Positions 37,610-49,210 of a stretch of 64,000 bases of DNA are shown in pieces. Source of the DNA: Phascolomyces articulosus (Eukaryota > Mucoromycota > Mucoromycetes > Mucorales > Lichtheimiaceae); contig JAIXMP010000018.1 of NCBI GenBank assembly GCA_025677815.1, positions 496,001-560,000 of the forward strand, read 5' to 3'. The notes under the pieces were generated by a model. The model did no database searches. It was not told the origin of the DNA and saw nothing but the letters and a program-made list of their open reading frames with translations. The translations under genes were made by a program, and so were the position numbers. How positions within the stretch are numbered: the first letter of the stretch is position 1; every line of letters starts with the position of its first letter.

Positions 37610-40400
37610 TCAATGAATGCCATATCTGTCTAAATCAGAAACTTGAATCACTTGTGCTTTCAATTTACGTCCACCAAACCATCGACCATCCAATACTTGA
37701 CGTGCCTTGTCTGCCACTAGATTCATATAGAGAAAAGTGTGGTTAGTATATATATGTAAATAAAACCAAATAACTACAGATTAAACTTACCACTGGATGT
37801 TTCAAATTGTACAAATATCTTTACATCACCATCACCTGGTTGCCAGCCTGGTTGTTCCCTCACTTCACTTTTATTGTCATCGTCACTTTTCTGTATTGTC
37901 ACTTTTTCAACTTTACCAAATTTGCTGCATTCATCTGAAAATTCTTCACTTAAACTGTCATCCACTTCACCAATGGAAACAGCATTTTGTACAAGAAGAT
38001 AGGTAGATAACTATATAGATATATATTCATAACATGAGTCATGTTTTCTTATGCATAGACAATCCTTTCTTGTTTTTGTTTACCTCTTGTCGACTAGCAG
38101 CTAATTTTTGCATAATTTCATAACGTTGGCTGGAATTGACATGCATATCTTCTTCTTTTGCAACAGAGTCATTACTTGCTTTTGCATTTTCCTTGGCTAA
38201 TTTAGCTGCACGTAAAACTGCAGTAGCTGCATAAAATTGTAGATAGGTCAGCCCTTCCCTCCTAATATATCTAAATATCCTCACATACATACACTTATTC
38301 TCTCTCACACAGACCACTTTTCCATGAACTTACGATCATGCTGATAACCACGCTGTTGCTGTGATGAGTTTTGTTGCTGTTGTTGTTGAAATTGTGGATA
38401 TTGATGTTGAAATGGATGATACGACTGATGTTGTAATAAATCTATCTTTTTTCGTAACCCCAAATTTTCAATATTGGCATTGACTTTGGACATGACATCA
38501 TCTTTGCCCGGTGTGCTTGTGATACCTGTTGTTGTTACTGGTGTCATAGCTCCCGTCATGCCAGGTGTGACACCAGGTTGACCTGGAAGAGGAGGTAATC
38601 CAGGAACAACCACACCTGGTGCAGATGTTGCTGAAGGAGGTGGCATCGAATCCAATACTTTCATTCCTTCCGTCAAAGCACCTCCCACGATACATCGTGA
38701 TACACGTAAAATTTGTCCACCAATTTCAAAATTCTTCATAGATTCCATGGCCGTCGTGGCCGCCGTTTCATCTTCAAATTCGATAAATCTAAGGTTGTGT
38801 GTTTGTGTGTATGGTCAATCGTACCCCATTTTTTTGGATTTGGTATATAAACCCGCCTTTTATCTTCTCCAAACCATTCTTTTCTTTTCTTTTTTTTTCC
38901 AACCCGATGATAATAATAAAACAATAGAAAATAAAACAATAAAAAAAAAATAGAGTAAAAAAAAAAAAACATAAAAAACATGAGATTTGATATGGGGTTT
39001 TTTGTTTCTTCTTTTTTATAAAAAAAAAAAGAAAAAGAGCTTTTTTCCTTCAATTTGTTCTTTTTCTTTGTCAAACGTTATCATTGTGTTTTAACCAACC
39101 CATCCAAACGCGTCATCATTATCATCATCATCATCATCATCATCATCATATAAGTCCCAGAAAATAAAAAGAAATGGAAAATCAAAATCAAATAAATATT
39201 TGAACTTACCCGTATCCTTTATGTTTTCGCGACAGGAAATCAGGCTATATATAATTTTTTTACATGCATGAACAAATATACATTCCAAGACATTCAATGA
39301 ACACGATCCTTTTCCTCCAAATAACTTACCAACAAAATACATTTCTTGATTTGACCAAACGCTTCAAAGATATTTTGAATATTATCCTCTGTAATCATTT
39401 CATTGATATTAGCAATATAAATTCTTGATTTCGGTGGTATTGGAATTTCTGCCGAAGAAGCTGCCGTTGCATAATTATTAGGTCGACCAACTTTTAATGG
39501 ACGTCCACCAAAATCAGCGCCATTCAACGTTTCTACCGCCAACGAAGCAGCTTCGGGTGTTTCATATTCCAAAAAACAAAATCCTTTATGTCGCATTGTC
39601 ACTGGATTCATCGACATACTGATCGTTTTGATGGTGCCAAATTGTTGAAAGGCTGTTCGGATATGTGCTTCCGTTAATTCGAAATTGATACTGCCAATAT
39701 AAATACGTGCCAATACTGAAAGTGTACGAATATCAACACCAGAATGGATATGTGGGTTGGTTGCTGATAATATAGCATGAGGAGTTATTTTATTGGTTGT
39801 ACCAGGAGCACCAGCAGCAGCACTGGGCATCAGGGACATGAGCTTGGCTGTTGCTAATGCAGGTTGCTGTTGTTGTGCATTGGGTACAAATGTAGACGTA
39901 GATCGTGTTGTTTTGAATTTATTCATATCTGGTGTTGTTGTCGCTGTAGAACTGGTATAAGTGGAAGGAGGGGGGGTTGCCAACTAAATTGAAAAAAAAA
40001 AAAAAGATTCTCAAGAGTAAGTCTCTTGTCCAACATGGTTGACAAGCTCGTGTCAAAAATATATATATATACCTTAGACTTCATTTCACGCGCATAGTTT
40101 TTGGCATTTTCAAGTCGTTCTTTTTGTTCCAAAGTTAAATTAATAGCTGAATCATCATTCCAAGGCTCTGATACAGTATCTATGATTGATATTCATATTT
40201 GTCAAAAAAAAAACTTTTTCAAAAAAAAAAAAAAAAGAAAAAAGGCATCAGATCGTTTTTTCCCCTTTATGAAGGGTTTTTTATTTTTGTTGTGATTAAT
40301 TTAAAATATTAATAATAATACCTGGTCGTGCACGTTTAGAAGTATCATCATTAATATCAGACACTTCTGATAAAGTTCGTTTCTTGGGTTCATCCGTCAT
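37610..40400 (-). CDS. PUF60: PUF60-type poly(U)-binding splicing factor (two RRMs plus UHM)
   Basis: Nuclear splicing factor related to U2AF65 that helps 3' splice-site recognition. Eight exons on the minus strand: 40400-40322, 40179-40073, 39983-39330, 39244-39210 (35 nt), 38788-38334, 38226-38084, 38010-37791, 37716-37610, giving 599 aa. RRM1 starts near residue 155 (RIYIGSINFELTE, RNP1 HKGFCFLEY, GGRPLKVGRP). RRM2 (RIYIANINEMITEDNI) is completed only through the 35 nt exon, which supplies the RNP1 KHKGYG, joined to GFIEFED. A Pro/Gly/Gln-rich linker follows, then a C-terminal UHM (DSLSEEFSDECSKFGKVEKVTI, FVQFE, LDGRWFGGRKLKAQV). The decayed MULE transposon ends about 100 bp upstream of the start codon. 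Exon 7's N-terminal boundary is the least certain join. Confidence 0.94.
39109..39149. repeat. ATC/TCA trinucleotide microsatellite in a PUF60 intron
   Basis: About 13 near-perfect triplets inside the intron between the 35 nt exon and exon 5. Confidence 0.85.
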
Positions 40401-40502
40401 GATTGAAATGTGAATTGAAATCCGCTCGAAAAGATAATTGAATTGAATTGATTGAACGAATGAATCAATAAAAGAGTGAAAAGAAAAGTGCGGAAAACAC
40501 CT

Positions 40503-40546
40503 CAGCCGTTTCCCAAAATTTCAAGGAATCACAGCCTGAATTATAG
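40503..40546 (+). repeat. Left terminal inverted repeat of the MULE element
   Basis: Contains CAGCCGTTTCCCAAAATTTC followed by AAGGAATCACAGCC. It pairs in inverted orientation with 43646-43690, at roughly 75-80% identity by eye. Confidence 0.75.
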
Positions 40547-40710
40547 GAAAATAATTTTTCCATTTCAAAAAGTTTAAGTGTCATAGAAACTGTCCTTTTT
40601 TTTTGATATTGTGATTAATATAATGATAACGTATAAAATAATGAATAAAGAAAGAATATAAAAGAAAAAAGAAATATATGAAAGTTTAAAACTAATACGA
40701 AAGGTACGGT

Positions 40711-43574
40711 TTAGATGTAGCGTGTATATGGGTGATCATCAGCCCAAGTATGATCTCTTCTTCGTCTTCTACGATATTGTTCAACTATAGCCATATGTTG
40801 ATCAACACGGTCATTTTCCACGACATCATGCCGTATCAAATGTTGACGTTCATCTAATGTATTATGGTAGTTATTGTATGCAATAGCTAAAGCTTGTCAT
40901 GCCGCAACAACTTCCCTTTCTGTAGCTTGCTGCATAGCCCAAGAATCGTCATCGTCATCGTCATTATTGTTATTATTAGTATTATTATTCTCTTGATCTT
41001 CTTCGTCAGAATCAAGAATACAAACAGGGGATGTCGTTGGTGTTGGCGTTGTTGTTCAAGGTGATGATGTATCTTAATGGGTAGCAGGAGTAGTAGGAAG
41101 ACGTGGTCGAGATGTTGATGATCGTGCAAGTGCAAATACTTCACGTGGAAGGGTTATCAAGGAAAAAGGGTATTCATTTTTCTAAAAATTTAGTTCAGAA
41201 TTGCAATGAGTAATAATTACTTTATAAAAACCACAGTTTGTATACAAGTAAACATACATCTTTAAGTTGTATGTAAGGCGGAAGGGAATTACGATAAATA
41301 TAATAGTCGTGCGCATTAAATGTTTCGCACAATGGTTGGTTTCTGTGTGCACGGTAACGAGATAGAAGATACTTGCAAAGCATAAAGCGACTTTCAAAAA
41401 ATGATGGACAACCACATGTCCAATCTTCCAAAGAGAGGCGATATAACTCCTCTGTATTGGGATTCTCTGGCCGTTGTTGGCTGCGTCTACGACGATTGGG
41501 TTGTGAAGGAGGAATGCGACCAGATTTTTCATCTCATTCAAGGACAAAATCTTTTTCCCAGTCATGAGGCTGTCTTCTATGTACAATCTTCAATAAAAAT
41601 TGATGATTGATAATAGTTGATTGTTTGTGAATAATAATCCACACAAGTAAATTCAATCTTGGTCGGGAGTTGTTGACGAGATAATTTCTTTGAGAATTCT
41701 CCACTGTGTTTCTATCATCATAGTAGTTTTGCCAAGTGGAATAGCAGTTCTACTACTACGTGCCCATTTATCCCACCATGATCTTGTATACCATCTAGTA
41801 TACAGATAGGCCAAGTATCTGCAATATTTTTGCTTACACAAAAATCGTACACCTCTTCCACACAATACTCGTAAATCCAATCATTTGACATACTACCGAC
41901 TTTTCAAGCAATTACATACAAACATAAAAATACATACATTTATTAATATTTATTTATCAATGTATTATCTATTTCTACATAGCATCACGTACATACCTCC
42001 TTCGACTGGAATATTGGCATGCATATTATAATGCCTTTTCATCATTGCAGCAATAGCTTCTCTATCATTGGCATTTTCACATCTTCTTTCGTTCTGGTTT
42101 CCATCAGGGAGGAACGACGGATCAATAAACGAAAAACGAGAAACAACTTCATCAACATTGTACTGGGGATTCACTAGCTTGTTTTTAGCGAGTTGTTGGT
42201 GTACAGTACGTTGCAAATGTCACAAGTATAGTCGTACAGCAGTATCGCCCCATACTCTCGTGATAGCATCTACTTGACCTTCATCTTTGTCGGTAAACAT
42301 GAATCTAGTGTGTAAACCCATTTCATTCAATTCTGTAAAAAAAAATGCAATGACATCTGATCTAGTAACCAAGAGAGCATCATTAAGAGGAGTAGTAGTG
42401 GTTGTCATTTTTAGCAAAAAATAAGCAAATGGAGCGCCAACTCCATTTACTGTTGCAACAATCCTGAAGAGTTCATGTCCAGTACGATTTGTTTTAAAAG
42501 TAGAGTCAACATGAAACTCTTCCACTTCTCCCATTTGCGATGATTGAAGTATAGTACGAAACAATGGCATAACAAAACCCAAACCAGAGTATTGATTGGT
42601 AACTTGTGTAAAAACCTGTTTTATTTTATATTTTATTTATTTATTACTTAATTAACTATTATCTAACTTCTACATATTCTTGAATTTTATATATCGTTCC
42701 GTTATGTATTGCTCCCTAAAATGTATACACAAAGCAAATTATATTTTATAAACTAATTTAATATTAACTTACCTTTGAACACCTTGTGTAATAGCCCTAT
42801 CTATCAACATTTCTGCAGATGTGAATTGGACACGATTAAGCTTGTATTGCCTTTCAAATGCGCGGTTCCATCAATAATACACCTGTGGTTGCGTAAGTAC
42901 ACCAAGTGCTTGTTCAGGATACCGAGTCAATATATCTTGGTATAAAGTTGTAGCAGACATTGTGATGGAGTTTTCTTCAATATGTAAACGTATTTCATCA
43001 TCAACATTATAGATTTCGATGGGAGGTCGTGCAATATGTCCAATAGAATGTTCGATATTGAGATGAATATTGGCATTGCGTTTATCGATCAGTCCATTAA
43101 TCCGACTTCCACAGAAAAGGTTTCTAAGCGGGAATCAAGCCGTCTACGATTTGCCCCTTATACTTGTTGCAGTACATCCTGATCTTGGGAACAACGACAA
43201 GAAAATGTACAACCTAGCTTCTTCCTTGAATTGGGTGTGAATTCTTGGTAGTAGTGATATCCATCATTAGCTTCAATGCGTGTACGAATATCTGTCAGAA
43301 GTCCGTCATGCTCTAGTTGTAACATATCATCATCAAGACGAATATAAACATTGAGAGTATATGTGACATGATCGTCGTCGTCGTCACGAGAAGGAATCAT
43401 TTCCATTGCTTTGTCCATCGTACAGAGTAATTCTTCGGCAATGGGTTTGCCAACATCACTTTGACGATTACGACACCTTTGGCAGGCGTTATAAGTTTCC
43501 TGATTAGCTACAAACATTTCAAGTGGGCGATTGCCTTTACAGCCAGTACATCTGCGAAGATTCGTATTGTCCAT
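40711..43574 (-). pseudogene. MULE transposase, inactivated
   Basis: The start at 43574 opens an N-terminal CxxC...CxxC zinc motif (CTGCKGNRPLEMF, CQRCRNRQ) seen in other Mucorales transposases. The MULE catalytic part follows (FHVDSTFKTNRTGHELF around 42500, TDKDEGQVDAI around 42290), then a hydrophilic region, then a SWIM-like finger (DWTCGCPSFFESRFMLCKY near 41410), and a C-terminal tail ending at 40711. In-frame stops: TAA 43158, TGA 42871, TGA 42220, TGA 41534, TAA 41074, TGA 41056, TGA 40897. There is also a frame change near 43120. The SWIM His is Tyr here. Short introns of normal GT-AG type remain visible (42.6-42.8 kb). No full-length product is possible. Confidence 0.75.
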
Positions 43575-43645
43575 TTCGTAATGTTGAAATTTAAATTTTA
43601 TAAAAAGAAAGTTTTTTATCTAATTAAAAAAAACCTCTACGGGGA

Positions 43646-43690
43646 CTAATTTATCCGGTGTGAATTTCCGTGAAATTTTGGAAACGGCCA
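43646..43690 (-). repeat. Right terminal inverted repeat of the MULE element
   Basis: Contains GTGAAATTTTGGAAACGGCC at its outer side, the inverse of the left terminus, preceded by CTAATTTATCCGGTGTGAATT. Confidence 0.75.
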
Positions 43691-43693
43691 GGT

Positions 43694-44492
43694 TGACGGA
43701 GATATAGCGACTGCAGCAGCAGAGATACAACGATGACAATAAAAGATAAAGACTGATAGTGAGCGATACAAAACAATAAGATGAATTAAATAACTATATG
43801 GATATTATTCCCATTAATAAACTATAAATTATCCTTAATCCAAATAGACTTCTTATTCCTTCACATACTCGAGTTATGATAAAGACAAAACCAGCGGTAA
43901 ACTAGATCAATAAGGCGAAAATTTTATATGATGAGAAAAGAAGAGAAGAGAGGTGTTGTTGCTTTATATATGGTGTCAAAATGCTTAAATATCAATGCTC
44001 ATCCAAAATAGGAGAACCTTGACTGAATATAAAATATAATAGAACTACGTCATTACAATTTCCTTATTGCTACAGTAGGTATATATACTTGTTTCATGTT
44101 GCATTTGATGAATTTTAAATTTCTATAAAAAAAGTTTCCGTAGTAGACTAACTTATCCAAGTGCGAAAGAGACGAATAACAACCTGATTTACATACAATT
44201 AATAGTTAAATAATTTACATATTCACATCGATCTATTGCAGCTACTACACATCACAGTGAGTGTGTACATTATTATATACAGCCTATTTCATTGTAAGTA
44301 ATGATCCTGTAGGTGTGAATATAATTATTAACAATAAATAATAATAAATTATAACCTTCATCAAAAGGAACGTTGTTTATAAATTTCGGAATTTTATTTT
44401 TTTATTTGTGGGGTAAACGCGAAAACACGCGACACGCTTTTTCTTCTTCCACCAATATACTTCATTTTTTTTTTCCTCCCTCACCCACATTA
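43694..44492. other. Spacer between MULE and Fanzor-like relic
   Basis: AT-rich; contains the MULE-end-like fragment at 44111-44165. Otherwise no gene is seen. A CGCGAAAACACGCG patch lies near 44417, and T-rich sequence precedes the ATG at 44493. Confidence 0.55.
44111..44165. repeat. Fragment resembling the subterminal MULE sequence
   Basis: AATTTTAAATTTCTATAAAA, then AAAGTTT, TAGT/GACTAACTTATCC and GTGCGAA. This matches in the same orientation the stretch 43585-43663 (AAATTTAAATTTTATAAAA, AAAGTTT, GGGGACTAATTTATCC, GTGTGAA). It is probably a remnant of a second copy or a local duplication. Confidence 0.5.
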
Positions 44493-47400
44493 ATATGAAT
44501 ACAAATGTTGACATCAGTAGCAGCCCTGATTGAAGAGGGATCTTCTACAGGAAAACGAAAACTTAGACAAACATCAAAGACTGAAAAGGAAACTTTCAAA
44601 GAATTACTAAATGAAGTGTTACAGCAAAAGCTTAAGGAGATCGTTCATGAAAATGCATCAAAATACACCAAGAACGAGTTTGTTATTTTTCTGGAAAAGA
44701 AAATCAATTGCCCTAATGGTACAATGGAAATGGTAGCACAATTAGCCAAACAACGTCATGGAATAGATCGAACAACCAAACAAATCAACAATGCTCTTGG
44801 GACGACTAAAAGCATCTGGCAGCTGATCAAAAAAAAATTATTATGAAAAATTATACAATGAATTTAAAGATAATGCTGCTACAACCAAATCAACAACAGC
44901 AAAAGCAACAAAATTTTCTAAAAATGACAACGACGACGAAGGCAAAGGTTGATGATAAAAACAAACGCACAAGCTCAGTCATTGGGATCAACAGCATTTT
45001 ACGGGAAGATGTATCTCATGAACATGTACAAAAAGCGATCAGTCAAGCTGCAGCTCATACCACAACGGCAGTCTCAAACGTCAGCGTTTTGGTGAGAATG
45101 TCCTTATACAAGTTGGCTCAGCATCAAATCATTATCAAGGACGACAATGATCAATTAAAAGAAGAACAATCTGGCTTCCAAATATCAAAAATATTCCCAG
45201 CGTCTTTTACCGTACGAGATAAAAGACCTATGGATGAAAAGGGAAGGTTATGATTTCAAAATCGAACATTCCATTGAAAGAGAAACTTGAAAAAGTATAC
45301 AAACCAAAGACTGGCGCCAGTGATCTGCAAAGTCTGTTTTCTGACAATCACCTCCAGCACATACAATTACATCATCTCAGGGATAAAAAGAACAGCACAA
45401 ACGACTCGAATCATGATTTAACGTTCAAAAACTGCAACCTTCCCTCCATACCACAAGGCATAAGCACCACTATAGAATCTGAGATAAAGGAGTTTAGTAC
45501 AAACTTCAAAAACATGTGGGACGGGACAAAAATCTATAAGCGTGTAGAAAGAAAAGTTATTCGCGTTCTTTTACGACTTCATCTCGCCCCAACACGTGAA
45601 GCTACATATATGGAACGTGTAAAAAAAGCAAAGCAGGCCGCGTCAAAGAAAATGCTAGGTATTAACAAGACGCAACAATCTGATGAAATGGGCCAACCAT
45701 CCAAAACTCTATCTCGAAAACAAATCAAGTCAAAGATACAGCATGAACGTCATCAAATTAAAAGGCATCAGAAAAAAGCCCAATCCGACGAAAGCAACAA
45801 AGAAAAGTACCATAGACGAATACATTCGTGTGAAAAACGTATACATAAATTGGAATCTTTGATGGAGAATCTAGACCAGGTACTGCCCATATTGATTACT
45901 TTCATGATTTTTTTAAAAAAAAAAGTTAAATGATTTAGATGACTTACTAACAACTCTACAGAGAGATGAAATCAATATATATCCCAATGAGAAAGAGAGG
46001 AGCACGACACCGGAAATATTTAAGGTAATTCATAATTAGTGCAGTTTTATTATCGACGTAAAAAAATACTTATTTATTGTACTTGTATCTATATCAATAT
46101 AGTCTGCTGTTCAAGACGCAAAAACTCTTGGTGCCGGTGATATAATCGAAAAATGGGAAAAAGAGGCAGAAGAAGCGGAAGAAACAGAAGGAGAGAAAGA
46201 TGGTGAAGTAAAAAGGAAAGCACAAGATAGCACTGGAACGATGGGAAGTAAAAAGGCCGAAAAAGCGACTGATAAACAGCAACAACAACCAAAGGATACA
46301 AGTGCAGGACGTATTCGAATACTGGAAGGTAATACAATACTTAAATGAAATCATTCTATTTGATGAAAATGTTCCTTAAGTTATAGAATCTAAAGATTAT
46401 CTGAAATGTTTATAGGTGTGATCAAGGCACTATTAAAAAGCAAAAAAATTGACCGTGCTGGCAATTTAACCGATGAACAAATCCTAAAACCAGCCATAAC
46501 AAATTACTCAAAGCAAATGAAGTAGAGACAATCAAGCTTATAACAAATCAACTGCTACCATACTCACCTGATTCAGAATCCATGTGTCTATTGACACAGT
46601 TGCCTTTCATCATGTTAGGAAATTCGATTTTGATGGCTGCTGAGTACAATGATTATGTTCAAGATATTTCCCCTGATGTTCCTCCTCACAAGATTCATAC
46701 CTTAGCTATCAACCCAGCCATCATATATGAAACATTAACACCACATGAAGATGATATTCCTCAGGGTCCATTTCAAGTTACCCCTGTTGGAAGCAGCGAA
46801 CCAATTACTTCTTCATATGCTGCTCGCAAAGATGGGGACGCTATGTGGTGGTCTTTCTTCGATTACACGAAGGTCAAGAGATTGTGTGATATGCATAAGA
46901 TGGTTTTGCCAACCGGGTGGTGGTTCGTCCTGACAAGACAATGTCCTTACTAGGCACAATCAAAAACAATCACACACCAATTATATCAGAATACGAGAAA
47001 CGACAAAAGAAGAAGCGTAAAAGCAAGAAGAGTAGTTATATCACCATCCTCCCTCATCTTGTAGGAAAACCTAAAAGTCAGTTGGAACAAGATCTGGAAT
47101 CTGTAGAAGGATCGATCACTGAGCTACAAACAACCCAAACTGAATTGAAAAAGCAATCAGGGCAAGCAACCAAAGTATGGCAAACTACAAAAGACGAATT
47201 GAAGAATAGCAAGGGCAAAGTGAAACAATTACTTAGCAAAAAACTAAAAGATGATGTCCAAGAGAAGAGAAAAGCGAATAGTTTGCTTTAGCTTGTGCAA
47301 AGGAAAATCAAGGACTTTTGTAGTATGAAATATCAGTTGAACAAAGTGGCTATCTTTATTGTTATTCTTGTATTATTTAATCTTTTTTTTTGCGTTTCTT

Positions 47401-49210
47401 ATTAAGCTCCTTATGTTACCAATGGGCCATTGATCATTATGGAAAAAATGACCCGCCCTCTTCTGTTCCACCTACAACACCAACACCAACTAGAATGCAA
47501 CATGAAGATATTTCAGCAAATATTGATGTTTCTAAACTTGATATGAACAAATGTGTATATGGAGCAACAGATTATGGCCATGTAGTGTTATCTCAAACAG
47601 TTCCATTAACGAACAACGATATACGCTTCCATGTGGATTTGTACAACAAGCAACAACAACACCAACAACGACAGCTACAAATTATTGATAATATGCAGGA
47701 TACTGAAAAAACGGAACAAGACGTTGTTGAAAAACAACAGCCTGATATGAAACATGATGTATCTGACGAAAAAAGCAAATCACAGGATTTACAACAGCAA
47801 CACGAGCAGTTTGAGGAAATGCATTGTAACCGGGTCATACATTCAAGTCATGAAGTTGATTTTATATCATTGACAGATGATGCTTTAAAAAATGACCAGC
47901 TGGAAAAACTACGGATAATGCTGGATAATGAGATCAAATTTATGAAGACAGCGTTTTCAGTTGAAGATCTGAAATTACCAAAACCATTTTCAAAAACAAA
48001 CGAACAAGTCCACAAAGAGTCATTTGCCAGGAAGTTTGCCAGAAGGAGGGAAAAGCGTAAAAAGGTTGGTGACTGAAGATATATAAAAAGTAAAAAGTAA
48101 CCATTAATATATTGAGTATTGTACTCTTTCAATATTTCAATAGCGAAAAAAATATAAGAAGGTTGTTCTTGCTGAGGAACAATTAAAGTCATGCTCTTTT
48201 ACTTGTATTATTGACCCAGATGAATTATTGCGCCGTCAAAAGGTAATCATCCTAAGAGTTATATATTTCTGGAATATAGTATGATTGCTCATCATTTTTT
48301 TTATATATATATGATAGGTACGACTTTCTGTAAAAAATGTTCTTCGTGAATTTTACTATTTCCCAGCAGCTATGAACGAACATCGACATCAGTACGTGGC
48401 GAGTCATAATATTTATGTCAAGCTGGCCCGGGAGGAACGTGGGTATGTTAAAAAATCATGTGCTGCCAAACTGCCGTACCATCGAAAGCAATTAAAAGTA
48501 ATGATGCTGTAAGTCTTTTTTTATTATTCTATTGATAAATGTGTTCAATTCTTTGAGTCTATCCTTTTTGATATCATTTCAAGATTAAGACTAACCTTAC
48601 ACACGTGAATTAATAGTATTGGTCTTACAGGGATGGGTTTCAATACCTTTCTGAAAGGAAGGCCCCGAAGAGGAGGCAAGAGGTTTCGAAAGGCGCACCG
48701 CACATCAACAACAGTTGCCTTGCAGAATGAACATATGTCAAGTCAGATATGCATATTTTGTTTCCAACCACCCAGTCTACTGCCAGCAACTATACTCAAA
48801 GATGGAAAAAAACAAAAAAAGCACTCGCATGGTGCGCTTACATGCAACAACAGTAACTGTCCAGCAGTATTAGCCGGATATACTACTTTCAACAGAGATG
48901 CTGTTGACGCAACCGGTATTGGGTTAGCTGCGGTCACAACAATTTTTTCAAGCGACAAGAAACCTCTCCCGCCCTAAACCCATCAGCATCCACAACTACC
49001 ACAGCAACTACCACCAGTCATTTCGAACTGGATCAAATTTATCGTTTGGTCTCGCCATCATCAACTTTTTGCATGGTACGTAAATTTGTTATACTTCTAC
49101 ATAATAAATTTTATAACTTAAAAACATCAAGCTACAAATACTTATTTATTTGTGTATAGGTGAAGGTCAAACATCCATGTAATTTCATGGACTTTTTCGT
49201 AGCACTCTAA
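44493..49210 (+). pseudogene. Fanzor/TnpB-like (RuvC nuclease) gene, multi-exon and frame-disrupted
   Basis: Long plus-strand coding trace with introns and several frame breaks. Its C-terminal part (48610-48977) reads GLTGMGFNTFLKG...RGGKR...TS-type linker, then a four-Cys zinc ribbon (Cys codons at 48750, 48759, 48843, 48858) and NRDAVDA with the Asp at 48897. This is the zinc-ribbon plus RuvC-III layout of TnpB/Fanzor proteins. A RuvC-I-like ATDYGHVVLSQT has its Asp at 47570. I could not place the RuvC-II Glu securely. The N-terminal part (44505-47290) is Lys/Gln-rich with coiled-coil-like segments. Breaks: frame shifts in A-runs near 44830 and 45920, shifts near 44960, 45250, 46505 and 48975, and a TAG at 47290. 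It is decayed, or carries homopolymer sequencing errors. Fanzors are RNA-guided DNA nucleases carried by eukaryotic transposons. Confidence 0.55.

Larger units (their letters stand above)
40499..43693 (-). mobile_element. Decayed MULE-type DNA transposon with terminal inverted repeats
   Basis: About 3.2 kb element bounded by matching inverted termini and filled by a disrupted transposase reading on the minus strand. The left terminus (from ~40499) and the reverse complement of the right terminus (to ~43693) share an ACCT..GCCGTTTCC..AAAATTTCA..GGAA pattern over about 45 nt with a few mismatches. I could not find a clear 8-10 bp target-site duplication, consistent with age. The left end lies ~100 bp from the PUF60 start codon. 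Confidence 0.75.

Noticed and set aside
40499..43703. Target-site duplication flanking the MULE element
   Set aside because: The flanks TGCGGAAAA and TGACGGAGA are only loosely similar; not convincing as an 8-10 bp duplication.
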